Shown here: in pieces, positions 33,205 through 42,354 of the stretch
Layout of the letters: every line of letters starts with the position of its first letter
Position numbering within the stretch: the stretch's first letter is position 1
NCBI RefSeq assembly: GCF_900143215.1
Contig: NZ_FRDM01000006.1
Span: 62,001-126,000 of the forward strand
Direction: 5' to 3'
From: Geodermatophilus obscurus
GTDB taxonomy: Bacteria; Actinomycetota; Actinomycetes; Mycobacteriales; Geodermatophilaceae
DNA: 64,000 nt
The notes under the pieces: model-generated
The model's input: only the letters and a program-made list of their open reading frames with translations
Database searches by the model: none
Told to the model about the DNA's origin: nothing
Translations under genes and position numbers: made by a program

Positions 33205-33789
33205 ATGGAGACGATGCAGCCCGACCTCGGTCCACAGGCGGCGGAGCTGGCCCGGGTGGTGGCCGGTATCCGCGACGACCAGCTCGGCGATCCCACCCCC
33301 TGCACCGGCACCTCGGTGGCGGGGCTGCTCGCGCACGTGGTGGGCCTGACGACGGCGTTCCGGATGGCCGCGGAGAACACGCGGGTGTCCGGTGGGCCGT
33401 CGGCGTCACCGGATGACCTGCCGCCCGACTGGCGCACCGGGCTCCCCGCCCAGCTCGACGCGCTGGTGGAGGCCTGGCGGCGGCCCTCGGCGTGGGAGGG
33501 GATCGCGCAGGCCGGCGGCGTGACGATGCCCGCGCCGGTCGCGGCGGCCGTGGCGCTCGACGAGGTGCTGGTGCACGGCTGGGACCTCGCCGTCGCCACC
33601 GGGCAGGAGTACGCGGCCGACCCGGCGTCGGTGGCGGTGTGCACGGAATTCGCCGCCCAGGCCGCCGCCGAGGGGCCCACGCCGGGGCTGTTCGGCCCGC
33701 CGGTGCCCGTGCCCGACGACGCCCCGCCGCTGGACCGGCTGCTCGGGCTCACCGGCCGCGACCCCGCCTGGCGCCCGCCGACGAGTTGA
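33205..33789 (+). CDS. TIGR03086 family metal-binding protein (DinB/MDMPI-like)
   Basis: A 194-aa four-helix protein of the mycothiol-dependent maleylpyruvate isomerase-like superfamily. PTPCTGTSVAGLLAHVVG carries the first metal-binding histidine, and DEVLVHGWDLAVATG the second His region, as in TIGR03086. Enzymatic role unknown. The stop codon TGA is contained in the first copy of the palindromic intergenic repeat (33783-33858), implying the repeat inserted or evolved at the gene end. Confidence 0.85.
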   Translation: METMQPDLGPQAAELARVVAGIRDDQLGDPTPCTGTSVAGLLAHVVGLTTAFRMAAENTRVSGGPSASPDDLPPDWRTGLPAQLDALVEAWRRPSAWEGIAQAGGVTMPAPVAAAVALDEVLVHGWDLAVATGQEYAADPASVAVCTEFAAQAAAEGPTPGLFGPPVPVPDDAPPLDRLLGLTGRDPAWRPPTS

Positions 33790-33858
33790 TCATGGGCTTG
33801 TTACCGCCGACACGCCTCGACACGCCGCCCGAGGATGCGACGACCCCATGATCGACGA
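33783..33858. repeat. Palindromic intergenic repeat, copy 1
   Basis: Starts GAGTTGATCATGGG, continues TTGTTACCGCCGACACGC and the near-duplicate CGACACGCC, and ends with CCCCATGATCGAC (33844-33856), which is inverted relative to the start. The copy at 35240-35313 has the same order and nearly the same sequence. Both stand between convergent genes and could fold into a long hairpin. Confidence 0.7.
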
Positions 33859-33920
33859 GGGAGGCGGACGAGGCTGGGGCACGCCGCCCTCCGGCCGCGG
33901 CTCCACCGCGCTCCCCGGGG

Positions 33921-34679
33921 TCAGGGCGACTGGCGCGCGAGGTCCTCGATCGGGCCGGACCAGGCCTCCGGCGCCGACCACACGAAGCTGTGCGCGCCGG
34001 GCACGGGCACGAACCGCCCCTCGCGCGCCAGGTCGGCGAGCTCGCGCGCCCACTCCTCCGTGCACAGCCGGTCCCGGTCGCCGCGCAGCACGAGCACCGG
34101 GACCGGCACGCACGGGACGACGTCCTCCAGGGCGTCGGCCAGGTGGACCCCCAGCGCGTGCGCCACGCGGCGCAGGCCGGCGCGCTCGCGCTCGGCGGTG
34201 TGCTGCTCGTCGAGGCTCGGCGGCTCCAGCTGCCGGTTCCGGCGCCAGGCCATCAGCACCCGCCGGCGGCTGCGGAACCGCGGGTCGACGGTGGGGCTGG
34301 CCAGGACGAGGGCCCGCACCGCCCGGGGACGGCGGACCGCGACGTGCGCCGCCACCTGGGTGCCGCTGGAGTGCCCGGCGAGCACGACCCGGCCGAGGCC
34401 GCCGGCGTCGAGCCACTGCACCACCGCGTCGGCGAACTGGCCGACGTCCAGCGGGTGCGGCGGCTCCCCGCTGCCGGAGAAGCCGGGCAGCTCGACCAGG
34501 TGGGCGCGGGTCCAGCCGCCGAGCTCGCACAGCGCCGGCTGCAGGTAGTCGGCCACGGCCAGGCCGGGGACGGCGACCACCTCGGGGACGCCGTCGCGCC
34601 GGGCGCCCACTGTGCGGCTGCGCATCACCCCCCAGGTGGTGCGGCGGTGGCTGAGTGCGACCCCGGGGTCGGCGGTCAT
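33921..34679 (-). CDS. Alpha/beta-hydrolase
   Basis: A 252-aa alpha/beta-hydrolase-fold enzyme. The nucleophile elbow is LAGHSSGTQVAAH (Ser in GHSSG), the acid is in LRGDRDRL, and the histidine in PGAHSFVW near the C-terminus. An oxyanion-type stretch VAVPGLAVADY is near residue 40. It is of the short, soluble type (esterase, haloperoxidase-like or lactonase). Start ATG 34679. Substrate unknown. Confidence 0.87.
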   Translation of the reverse strand: MTADPGVALSHRRTTWGVMRSRTVGARRDGVPEVVAVPGLAVADYLQPALCELGGWTRAHLVELPGFSGSGEPPHPLDVGQFADAVVQWLDAGGLGRVVLAGHSSGTQVAAHVAVRRPRAVRALVLASPTVDPRFRSRRRVLMAWRRNRQLEPPSLDEQHTAERERAGLRRVAHALGVHLADALEDVVPCVPVPVLVLRGDRDRLCTEEWARELADLAREGRFVPVPGAHSFVWSAPEAWSGPIEDLARQSP

Positions 34680-34785
34680 GGCGCGACCGTAGCCAACGGC
34701 GTCCGCTGCGGCGGAACGGCGTTGCTGGTTGACTCCCGGCAGACGGTGGGCCGAGCCGTCCGGGTCGGCCCGGGAGGGATCAGCC

Positions 34786-35166
34786 ATGGCGACGACGGTC
34801 GCGGGGATGTCTAAGCAGCAGCTGGCGAGGGTGCTGGGCGCCACGGGGGCGGCCTTCGGGCTCACCAGCATCGTCGCGCCGAGAGTGGTCGCCGCGGGCT
34901 ACGGCGTCCCGGTCACCCCGGCGGGGCTGCAGGTGCAGCGGCTGTTCGGCAGCCGGGCACTGGCGATCTCGGTCCTGGCGCTGACCGCCCGCACCGACGA
35001 GGAGGTCGACCGCGGGCTGGCCGTGGTGGCCGGCATGAACGCGATCGACGCGCTGACCGCGCTGGCGGCGGCAGCCCAGGCCGGACGGCCGACCACGCTG
35101 CGGGCGGTCGTCAGCTCGGTGGCCTACGGCGCGGCCGCGCTGGCCGTCCGTTCGATGAAGGGCTGA
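34786..35166 (+). CDS. Small membrane protein, DUF4267-like
   Basis: A 126-aa protein with three to four hydrophobic segments (LGATGAAFGLTSIVAP, ALAISVLALTA, ALTALAAAAQ and the C-terminal AVVSSVAYGAAALAV). The pattern resembles DUF4267 membrane proteins of unknown function. The ATG at 34786 follows GGGAGGG. It stands alone between convergent genes; palindromic repeat copy 2 lies 73 bases after its stop. Confidence 0.65.
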   Translation: MATTVAGMSKQQLARVLGATGAAFGLTSIVAPRVVAAGYGVPVTPAGLQVQRLFGSRALAISVLALTARTDEEVDRGLAVVAGMNAIDALTALAAAAQAGRPTTLRAVVSSVAYGAAALAVRSMKG

Positions 35167-35239
35167 CGCCTCGACACGCGCCGGTTCCCAGGGCGGCGGG
35201 GGCTCCCCGCGCCCGCTCCCGCCCGCCGCCGCCGCCGCC

Positions 35240-35313
35240 GAGTTGATCATGGGGTTGTTGCCGCCGACACGCGCGGACACGCCGTGCGCAGCGGCCAGAA
35301 CCCCATGATCAAC
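35240..35313. repeat. Palindromic intergenic repeat, copy 2
   Basis: GAGTTGATCATGGGG (35240-35254) is inverted at CCCCATGATCAAC (35301-35313), giving a perfect 13-bp stem; the interior TTGTTGCCGCCGACACGC matches copy 1 at 33783-33858, and GGACACGCCG follows. It lies between convergent genes and may serve as a terminator. Confidence 0.72.
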
Positions 35314-35336
35314 GCGGGGACACGTCGCGCACGATC

Positions 35337-36455
35337 TCAGCCGACGAGGAAGGCCGTGGCCTGCGGGCCGTCGCCGTCCACGCACGACCCGGTGGCGACG
35401 AGACCGGCGTCCGCACCGAACGGGGCGACGTCGCCCAGCACCGCGGCGCCGGCGCACAGCGACACCGCCGACACCCGCTCCCCGCTGGCCAGGTCGACGG
35501 TCACCAGCTCGGCGGGATAGGAGAGATCGGCCTGCGGCACCCACGCGGAGCCGCCGTCGGGCGAGACGACGACCTGCAGTGCGGAGTCACCGACGCCGTC
35601 CAGCTCGATCGAGCCGGCCACCACGCCGTCCACCACGGTGACCAGCCGCCCCAGCTCGCGTCCGTCGCTGACGAACAGGGTGGCGACGACGGTGCCGTCG
35701 GCGGTCACGTCGAGGCCGGCCGGTGTGCCGACCGGGGCGTCGGGTGCGAGGTCGACCGGCTCGCCGACCGGCCGCAGATCGGCGTCGAACGCCGTGAGCA
35801 GGGCGCGCCCGTCCTCGGACTCGACCAGCGCGGCGACGCCGCCGTCCGGCCGGGTCGCGAGTGCGGGGACCGTTCCGTCCGGGACGACGGGTGCGGTCAT
35901 CGTGACGACGCCGGCGGCCAGGTCGACGGCGAGCAGCTGGGCCGGGCCGAGGTCGGTCAGGGTGAGCGCGGCGTAGAGCGTGCGCCCGTCGGGGGAGAGC
36001 GTGGTGGCCGCGCGGTCGGGGCGCAGCCCGAGGGCGGTGACTCTCGCCTGCCCGTCGCGCGGGACGGTGAGCAGCTGGTAGCCGGCGGTCGGGCTGGTGT
36101 GGGCCACGAGGAACGAGCCGCCGGGGAGGACGGAGAGCGCGGCGTCGTCCCCGACGAGGGGCAGCTCGAGCAGCGCGGTGGCGGTCGGGCCGTCCTCGCC
36201 GGGGCCGACCTCGACCAGCCAGGCACGCGTGCCGCCGTCCCCCAGCAGCGCGACCGGGTCGTCGCCGGGTGCGGCGGCGAGGTCGAGCAGCCGGGCGTCG
36301 CCGCCGACGGCCGCGTCGAGGTCGACGGTGCCGAGCAGGGTGGGAGCGCCGTCGGTGCCGGGGCGCGGGGACGGGCCCGCGTCGCCGTCACCCGTGCACG
36401 CGGCAGCCGTCAGGACGACGGCGAGGGCCGCGGCGCTGCGGCGGACGCGGGGCAT
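35337..36455 (-). CDS. Lipoprotein with beta-propeller-like repeats
   Basis: A 372-aa exported lipoprotein; the signal has a hydrophobic core and TAAAC as lipobox (Cys about residue 20). The mature part is a series of short beta-rich repeats with patterns such as SPDGRTLYAAL, TADGTVVATLF and SPDGGSAWVP, typical of a WD40/YVTN-like propeller. Two late cysteines (SLCAG and GSCVDGDG) could form a disulfide. No catalytic motif is seen. A ligand-binding or scaffold role is likely but not proven. Confidence 0.75.
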   Translation of the reverse strand: MPRVRRSAAALAVVLTAAACTGDGDAGPSPRPGTDGAPTLLGTVDLDAAVGGDARLLDLAAAPGDDPVALLGDGGTRAWLVEVGPGEDGPTATALLELPLVGDDAALSVLPGGSFLVAHTSPTAGYQLLTVPRDGQARVTALGLRPDRAATTLSPDGRTLYAALTLTDLGPAQLLAVDLAAGVVTMTAPVVPDGTVPALATRPDGGVAALVESEDGRALLTAFDADLRPVGEPVDLAPDAPVGTPAGLDVTADGTVVATLFVSDGRELGRLVTVVDGVVAGSIELDGVGDSALQVVVSPDGGSAWVPQADLSYPAELVTVDLASGERVSAVSLCAGAAVLGDVAPFGADAGLVATGSCVDGDGPQATAFLVG

Positions 36456-36669
36456 GACGGCTCCGTGGTCGACAGACGCCGAGCCTCCGCCGGGCCGGAC
36501 GGCAGGGCAACTCGGGCGGGGTCGGCGCGGCCTCCCGTGGCGGCGAGCCGGTGGCGCTGATCACAGGGTGGTGCTGGTGGGACGAGGGTCCCCGTTCCGC
36601 CGCCCCCCTGCCGATAGCGCAGGGGAGACGACGGATCGATCTCTACCCCCGTCGTCGGGGAGTGGCTCC
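36456..36669 (+). promoter_or_regulatory. Structured leader upstream of the DUF4407 gene
   Basis: This 214-base divergent gap holds two successive hairpins shortly before the ATG at 36670: CCCCTGC/GCAGGGG with a seven-base loop (about 36605-36625) and GACGACGG/CCGTCGTC (about 36628-36656), the second ending just before the GGGGAG ribosome-binding site. Pairing could control access of ribosomes. No known riboswitch class is recognised. Confidence 0.35.
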
Positions 36670-38076
36670 ATGTCGGCAGTGCTGAGACGACTCGGGGACG
36701 GCCTGGCGGTGCTGGGCGGTGCGCGCCCGGACGTGCTCGAGGCGGCGCCCGGTGCGCGGCCGCGGTTCGTGGCGCTGGGCGGCGTGCTGCTGAGCACCGG
36801 CGGGCTCGCCGTGGTGTCGATGGCGTTCGCCGTGGCGATGGCGCTGGGCGTGTGGTGGCCGCCGGCGCTGCTGGTCGGCCTGGGCTGGGGCGCGGTCGTG
36901 GTCAACCTCGACCGGATGCTGCTGGTCGGGATGGCGCACGACGCCTCGCTCAAGCGGAACCTCGTGCTCGCCGTGCCGCGGGTGGGGCTGGCGCTGATCC
37001 TCGGCGCGGTCATCGCGACGCCGCTGACCCTGCAGGTGTTCTCCTCGGAGATCGACACCGAGGTCAAGGCGATGCAGGCCGAGGCCGCCGACGCCTACCG
37101 GGAGACGCTGGAGACCGACGCTCGGTTCGCCGGGCTCGATGCGCTGCGCGCGGAGGTGGCGCTGGGCGAGTCGATCGTGGCCACCGGGGGTGCGGCGGAC
37201 CCGCAGCTGGCGGCGGTGCACGGCAGCGCGACGACGGCCCAGCAGGCCTACGACGCGGCGCTGGCGACCCAGCGGGAGCTGGAGGCCAAGGCGCAGTGCG
37301 AGCTGGACGGCACCTGCGGCACCGGGGACGCCGGCACCGGCCAGGCGTACGTCGAGGCCCGGGCGGCCGCGGACGCGCAAGCGTCCGTGGTCGCGTCGGC
37401 CCGGTCGTCCCTGGACGCCGCGCTCGCGGCCGCGTCGGCGGCGGAGGGACGCAGCGCCGGGCTGGCGTCGGCGTCGCTGGAGACGGACCGGGCGGAGCTG
37501 GCGCGGCTGACCGCGGAGCAGACCCGGCTGCAGACGGCGTTCGACGCGACCAACGAGGACGCCGACGGGATCCTGGCGCGGCTGGAGGCCCTCGACCGGC
37601 TGGGCGACCGCAACGCCACCCTGGCCGCGGCGCAGGTGATGCTGTCGCTGCTGTTCATGAGCATCGAGATCCTCCCGGTGCTGATGAAGCTGCTGCTGAA
37701 CTTCGGCCCGCCGTCGGCCTACGACAAGCTGGCCGCGCTGCGGGACTCCGGTGACGTGGAAATCGAGGAGCTGCAGAAGGAGTCGCGGCTGACGGTGGCC
37801 GCGGCGCGCGAGGAGATGCTGGTGATGGCGGAGAAGGAGCGCATCGACCGGCAGAAGGCCGCGATCGTCGCCCGGCGTGAGGCCGCGGAGGCGGCTGCTG
37901 CGGCCGAGCGGGCGGCTGCTGTCCGCGCGGCCGAGCGGGCTGCCGCGGCGGCCGAGGCGCCGGCGGCGCCGGCGGCGGAGACGCTGCGGCCGTGGGACAC
38001 CGGTCCGATGCGGCTGGCCCGCACCGTCCTCGGTGCCCGCCGGCGCCCGGCCGACCGCGTGCCCGCCGGCGTCTGA
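36670..38076 (+). CDS. DUF4407 membrane protein
   Basis: A 468-aa membrane protein of the DUF4407 family. Two N-terminal transmembrane helices (about 35-75) are followed by the conserved VVNLDRMLLVGMAHDASLK and a third helix. A long Ala/Glu-rich coiled-coil region (about 130-310) with a small Cys-pair loop (CELDGTCGTG) lies outside, then a fourth membrane helix (AAQVMLSLLFMSIEILPVLMK) and a C-terminal charged coiled coil. The family is widespread in actinobacteria and its function is unknown; topology suggests a sensor or scaffold. GGGGAG precedes the ATG. Confidence 0.82.
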   Translation: MSAVLRRLGDGLAVLGGARPDVLEAAPGARPRFVALGGVLLSTGGLAVVSMAFAVAMALGVWWPPALLVGLGWGAVVVNLDRMLLVGMAHDASLKRNLVLAVPRVGLALILGAVIATPLTLQVFSSEIDTEVKAMQAEAADAYRETLETDARFAGLDALRAEVALGESIVATGGAADPQLAAVHGSATTAQQAYDAALATQRELEAKAQCELDGTCGTGDAGTGQAYVEARAAADAQASVVASARSSLDAALAAASAAEGRSAGLASASLETDRAELARLTAEQTRLQTAFDATNEDADGILARLEALDRLGDRNATLAAAQVMLSLLFMSIEILPVLMKLLLNFGPPSAYDKLAALRDSGDVEIEELQKESRLTVAAAREEMLVMAEKERIDRQKAAIVARREAAEAAAAAERAAAVRAAERAAAAAEAPAAPAAETLRPWDTGPMRLARTVLGARRRPADRVPAGV

Positions 38077-38090
38077 TCCGCAGTCCCCGA

Positions 38091-38132
38091 CGACAGTGCC
38101 CCGGCCTCCACGCGGAGGCCGGGGCACCGTCG
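38091..38132. terminator. Strong hairpin after the DUF4407 gene
   Basis: Arms at 38091-38109 and 38114-38132 form a 19-bp stem with one mismatch around the loop ACGC; the core is TGCCCCGGCCTCC with its exact complement. It begins 15 bases after the stop codon at 38076. Confidence 0.8.
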
Positions 38133-38192
38133 TCGAGGACCGGGATCCGTGTCTCGCCGGCGCGGTCAGCGGGACGTCGGCGACCCGCGTCT

Positions 38193-38405
38193 TCACACGG
38201 GAACGACGCGGAGGCCGCTGATCTCTGCGAGCGCCGCGTAGTCGACGTCCTGGGTGACCACCGGGACGCCGTGCGCGAGCGCGGTGGCGGCGATCCAGGT
38301 GTCGTCCACGGCCACCCGCCGTCCCGCCGTGGCCAGCAGGAGCCGCAGCCGGGCCCACCCGTCGGCCACGGCCGTGTCGACGGGGAGGGGGTGCAGGTCG
38401 GCCTC
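38193..38405 (-). pseudogene. C-terminal remnant of a PIN-domain (VapC-like) toxin
   Basis: The frame ending at 38193 reads LHPLPVDTAVADGWARLRLL, RRVAVDDTWIAATALAHG, VVTQDVDYAAL, which is the distinctive C-terminal half of VapC-type PIN ribonucleases, including the DxWIAATA acidic motif. No N-terminal half or start codon is present; the sequence upstream turns into the start region of the SNF2 helicase gene. It is probably the remains of a toxin gene cut when the helicase gene was placed here. Confidence 0.65.
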
Positions 38406-38481
38406 CGCCGGCACGGACGCCTGCCCGGACGGCTGTGGACGAATGGTTCCCGTGTCCCTGGCCGCCGTTAGCCTCGGACGG

Positions 38482-41400
38482 GTGCTGGATGAGCTGAGCC
38501 CGACGCTCACCGACTCCGTCATCCGCCGCTCGGTCGGCCACGACGCGTTCCGCCGCGGCGCCGCGTACGCATCCGAGGGGCGGGTCACGGACATCGCCCA
38601 CTCCGCTGCGAACGACCAGTTCGACGCCGTGGTGCTCGGCAGCCAGCGGCGGATCTACCAGACCGTGGCGGCGTACGACGGCGCCGCTGCCCGGTGGTGG
38701 GGGGAGTGCAGCTGCCCGGTCGGCGTGGACTGCAAGCACGTCGCCGCGGTGCTCATCACCGCTCGGCAGGCCCTCGCGGCCCGGCGGGAGCCGGCCCGTG
38801 CGCCGGAGTGGGAGCTCGTGCTGGGCGAGCTGGTGCAGGCTCCGTCGTCCGGATCGGGCACGGGGACGCCGCTCGGGCTGCAGTTCGACGTCGAGGACGC
38901 GGGCGACCGCCGCGCCGCCGCCTCCCAGGTGTCGGTGCGCCTGCGCCCGGTCGTGCGGGGTGCGAAGGGCCGCTGGATCCGCACGGGGATGTCCTGGCGC
39001 ACGCTGCAGTACGACTACACCGGACAACGGAACCGTGCCCACGCCGCGGCACTCCTCGCCCTGTACCAGGCGCATCAGGCGGCCGACGACGGTCCAGGGT
39101 TCTACGGCTACGGCTACGGGGACGCGCCGGTGCGGCTCGAGCAGTTCGGCCCCGCGCTGTGGCCGGCCCTGCAGCAGGTGGTGGACGAGGGGGTGACCCT
39201 GGTGACCACCCGCGGTGGTCCCGTCCGGGTGGCCGGGGAGCCGGTGTCGCTCGCCGTGGACCTGCGCCGGGACGGCGACGTGGACCTGCGCCGGGACGGC
39301 GACGCGGATCTGCGCATCGAGCCGGTGGTGGACCTGGGCTCCGGCGGCTGCCTCCCCGCCGGGGCGGTGCGGCTGCTCGGCCACCCGCCGCACGGCGTCC
39401 TGCTGCCCTCCGGCGAGCCGGCGCTGCCCCCGGACCTCGTGCCGGAGCGGGGGCTGCTGCTCGTCCCCGTGCAGCCGGTTCCCCGGCGCGTGGAGAAGCT
39501 GCTCACCGCTGGGTCCCTGCGCGTGCCCGCGGCCGACCGGGCCCGTTTCCTGACCGGGTTCTACCCGGCGCTGCGCCGGGCGCTGCCGGTGCGCTCGCCC
39601 GACGGATCGGTCGAGCTGCCGGAGGTGCTGCCCCCGCAGCTGTGCCTGCACGTCGAGCACGCTCCCGGCCACCGGGCCCGCCTCACCTGGTCGGTGCAGT
39701 ACCGCACGGGCGAGGACGTCCGACGGCTGCCGCTGGCGGCAGCGGACGGCGCGGCCCCGGACGCCGGCCGTGACGCCGCCGCCGAGGCCCGGCTGCTGGG
39801 GGAGCTGCCCCGGCCGCCGGAGCGGCTGTCGGGGCTGTGGCACGACGGCCCGGAGCGGCGGCCGGTCCCGGCCGCGGACCTGTCCGGCATGGACACCGTC
39901 GTCCTCACCACCGAGCTGCTGCCCCGGCTGGCGGACGCCGGCGTGCTGGTGGAGGTGACCGGCGAGCCGCCGGACTACCGGCAGTCCGAGGCGGATCCGG
40001 TGGTGCAGGTGTCGGCCACCGACGGCGAGGACGCCGACTGGTTCGACCTCGGCGTCACGGTGACCGTGGACGGCGAGGACATCCCGTTCGCCCTGCTCTT
40101 CGGTGCCCTCGCGGCGGGCGAGTCGCACCTGGTGCTGCCGAGCGGTACCTGGTTCGACGTCCGCCGTCCGGAGTTCGACCGGCTGCGCCGGCTGATCGAC
40201 GAGGCGCGGGCGCTGCAGGACGCCGACCGGCCGGGTCTGCGGATCAGCCGCTACCAGGCCGGGCTGTGGGACGAGCTGGTCGAGCTCGGGGTCGTGGCCG
40301 AGCAGAGCGAGCGGTGGGCGCGCGACGTCCGGACCCTGCTCGAGGTGGACGACGCGCCGCCGCCCGTGGCGCCCGCCGGGCTGGCCGCACAGCTGCGTCC
40401 GTACCAGCTGCAGGGCTACCAGTGGCTGTCCGTGCTCTGGGACGCCGGTCTCGGCGGCGTGCTCGCCGACGACATGGGGCTGGGCAAGACCCTGCAGACC
40501 CTGGCGCTGGTGTGCCGGGCGCAGGAGGCCGGCGAGCTGACCGCGCCGGTGCTCGTCGTGGCCCCGACGAGCGTGGTGTCGAACTGGGCGCGCGAGGCAG
40601 CCCGCTTCGCCCCCGGCCTGCGGGTGCGGACCATCGAGGCCACCGGCCGCAAGCTGGGCGTGCCCCTGGCCGAGGCGGTCGAGGGCGCCGACCTGGTCGT
40701 CACCTCGTACACGCTGCTGCGGCTCGGCGGGGACGACTACCGCGCGCTGCCGTGGAGCGGGCTGGTGCTCGACGAAGCGCAGTTCGTGAAGAACCACCAG
40801 GCGAAGACGTACGCCGCCGCCCGGCGGTTGCCGGCCCGGTTCAGGCTGGCGATCACCGGCACGCCGGTCGAGAACGACCTGATGGACCTGTGGTCGATGC
40901 TGTCGATCGTCGCACCGGGGCTGTTCCCGAGCCCGCAGCGGTTCACCGAGCACTACCGGACGCCGATCGAGCGGGGCGGGGACGCCGAGGCGCTGGCCGC
41001 GCTGCGCCGCCGCATCCGGCCGCTGATGCGCCGCCGCACCAAGGAGCAGGTCGCCGCCGAGCTGCCGCCCAAGCAGGAGCAGGTGCTCGAGGTGGTGCTC
41101 AACCCGAAGCACCGCAAGGTGTACGACACGCATCTGCAGCGCGAGCGGCGCAAGGTGCTCGGCCTCGTCGACGACCTGCAGCGCAACCGGTTCACCATCT
41201 TCCGGTCGCTGACGCTGCTGCGGCAGCTGGCCCTCGACGCCTCGCTGGTGGACGACGCCTACGCCGGCATCCGGTCGAGCAAGGCCGACGCGTTCCTCGA
41301 GCACCTGCAGGAGGTGGTCGCCGAAGGGCACCGCGCGCTCGTGTTCAGCTCGTTCACCGGCTTCCTGGGCACGGTGCGCCGGCAGCTGGAGGCAGCGGGG

Positions 41401-41778
41401 CTGCCGTACGCCTACCTCGACGGGCGGACGCGGGACCGGCAGCGGCGGATCGACGAGTTCCGCGACGGGCGCGCTCCGGTGTTCCTGATCAGCCTCAAGG
41501 CCGGCGGGTTCGGGCTGACCCTGACCGAGGCCGACTACGTGTTCGTGCTCGACCCGTGGTGGAACCCGGCGGTGGAGGCGCAGGCGGTCGACCGCACGCA
41601 CCGGATCGGGCAGGACAAGACGGTGATGGTCTACCGGCTGGTGGCAGCGGACACCATCGAGGAGAAGGTCGTGGCGCTGCAGGAGCGCAAGCGGGATCTG
41701 TCCGCCCGCGTGCTGGACGACGGCGGCGCACTCGCGGGCCCGTTGACCGCCGAGGACATCCGCGGACTGTTCGCCTGA
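38482..41778 (+). CDS. SWIM zinc finger-containing SNF2-family helicase
   Basis: A 1098-aa ATP-dependent nucleic-acid translocase. The N-terminal SWIM zinc finger is ECSCPVGVDCKHVAAVL (about residues 75-90). The SNF2 ATPase core starts near residue 640: Walker A DDMGLGKTLQTLAL, DEAQ box VLDEAQFVKN, the SAT-like AITGTPVEND, and helicase-C motifs FSSFTGF and VDRTHRIGQD. Such proteins are found in chromosome maintenance and near defence genes. A 24-base unit is tandemly repeated at 39256-39303 (coding VDLRRDGD), a recent in-frame duplication. GTG 38482 is chosen because the domain begins at once; ATG 38443 and GTG 38452 are alternatives. Confidence 0.9.
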   Translation: MLDELSPTLTDSVIRRSVGHDAFRRGAAYASEGRVTDIAHSAANDQFDAVVLGSQRRIYQTVAAYDGAAARWWGECSCPVGVDCKHVAAVLITARQALAARREPARAPEWELVLGELVQAPSSGSGTGTPLGLQFDVEDAGDRRAAASQVSVRLRPVVRGAKGRWIRTGMSWRTLQYDYTGQRNRAHAAALLALYQAHQAADDGPGFYGYGYGDAPVRLEQFGPALWPALQQVVDEGVTLVTTRGGPVRVAGEPVSLAVDLRRDGDVDLRRDGDADLRIEPVVDLGSGGCLPAGAVRLLGHPPHGVLLPSGEPALPPDLVPERGLLLVPVQPVPRRVEKLLTAGSLRVPAADRARFLTGFYPALRRALPVRSPDGSVELPEVLPPQLCLHVEHAPGHRARLTWSVQYRTGEDVRRLPLAAADGAAPDAGRDAAAEARLLGELPRPPERLSGLWHDGPERRPVPAADLSGMDTVVLTTELLPRLADAGVLVEVTGEPPDYRQSEADPVVQVSATDGEDADWFDLGVTVTVDGEDIPFALLFGALAAGESHLVLPSGTWFDVRRPEFDRLRRLIDEARALQDADRPGLRISRYQAGLWDELVELGVVAEQSERWARDVRTLLEVDDAPPPVAPAGLAAQLRPYQLQGYQWLSVLWDAGLGGVLADDMGLGKTLQTLALVCRAQEAGELTAPVLVVAPTSVVSNWAREAARFAPGLRVRTIEATGRKLGVPLAEAVEGADLVVTSYTLLRLGGDDYRALPWSGLVLDEAQFVKNHQAKTYAAARRLPARFRLAITGTPVENDLMDLWSMLSIVAPGLFPSPQRFTEHYRTPIERGGDAEALAALRRRIRPLMRRRTKEQVAAELPPKQEQVLEVVLNPKHRKVYDTHLQRERRKVLGLVDDLQRNRFTIFRSLTLLRQLALDASLVDDAYAGIRSSKADAFLEHLQEVVAEGHRALVFSSFTGFLGTVRRQLEAAGLPYAYLDGRTRDRQRRIDEFRDGRAPVFLISLKAGGFGLTLTEADYVFVLDPWWNPAVEAQAVDRTHRIGQDKTVMVYRLVAADTIEEKVVALQERKRDLSARVLDDGGALAGPLTAEDIRGLFA

Positions 41779-41901
41779 CCCTCGCTCGGCTCGCCCAGGG
41801 CCGGCCGTGCACGACGCCTCGCTCAAGCGCAGCGGGGAAACGGCCGATACTCGTCGTACTCCCGTCCTAACCTGCAGTGCGGACCAGCGAGGGGGAGCGC
41901 G

Positions 41902-42348
41902 GTGAGCACAGCTGTCTGGGGTTTCATCGGCGTGGTGGTCGGCGGGCTGCTCACGGTCGCGGCCCAGGCCACCGCCGAGTCGCTCAGGGCCCGTGCCGCG
42001 GCGCGGGCGCGGCAGGAGCAGCGGGAGCGCGCGTCGCAGGAGTTCCAGCGCGAGACCCTGATCGAGCTGCAGGCCGCCATGGCCGACTACCGGGAGGCGC
42101 TGTGCCGGGACCGGAGCCAGATCCTGCCCTCGCGGAGCACGGAGGCGCAGCTGTCGGCCGCGCGGTCGAGGTACCAGATGCTGGTGCACCGCGTGTCGTC
42201 GTCCGCCGCACGGGAGGCGGCGCTGGCGTGGGAGGCGGCCGCGCTGCCCTGGTTCCAGGGCGACGACTCCGGCACCGCCGCGGCGGAGTCCGAGGCGTGG
42301 GAGACGGCGATGCGGGTGACAGGTGAGGCCGTCCGCGCCACGGACTGA
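41902..42348 (+). CDS. Small membrane-anchored protein of unknown function
   Basis: A 148-aa protein with one N-terminal transmembrane helix (WGFIGVVVGGLLTVAAQ, about residues 6-22) followed by a charged helical, coiled-coil-like cytoplasmic domain rich in Arg, Glu and Ala. No family is recognised. The GTG start at 41902 is preceded by GAGGGGGAGC. It is convergent with the STAS-like gene, six bases apart at the stops. Confidence 0.65.
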   Translation: MSTAVWGFIGVVVGGLLTVAAQATAESLRARAAARARQEQRERASQEFQRETLIELQAAMADYREALCRDRSQILPSRSTEAQLSAARSRYQMLVHRVSSSAAREAALAWEAAALPWFQGDDSGTAAAESEAWETAMRVTGEAVRATD

Positions 42349-42354
42349 GTGCTC

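Noticed and set aside
36643-42189. Very long minus-strand open frame through DUF4407 and SNF2 genes
   Set aside because: It lies antisense to two well-recognised proteins and its translation has no known domain.
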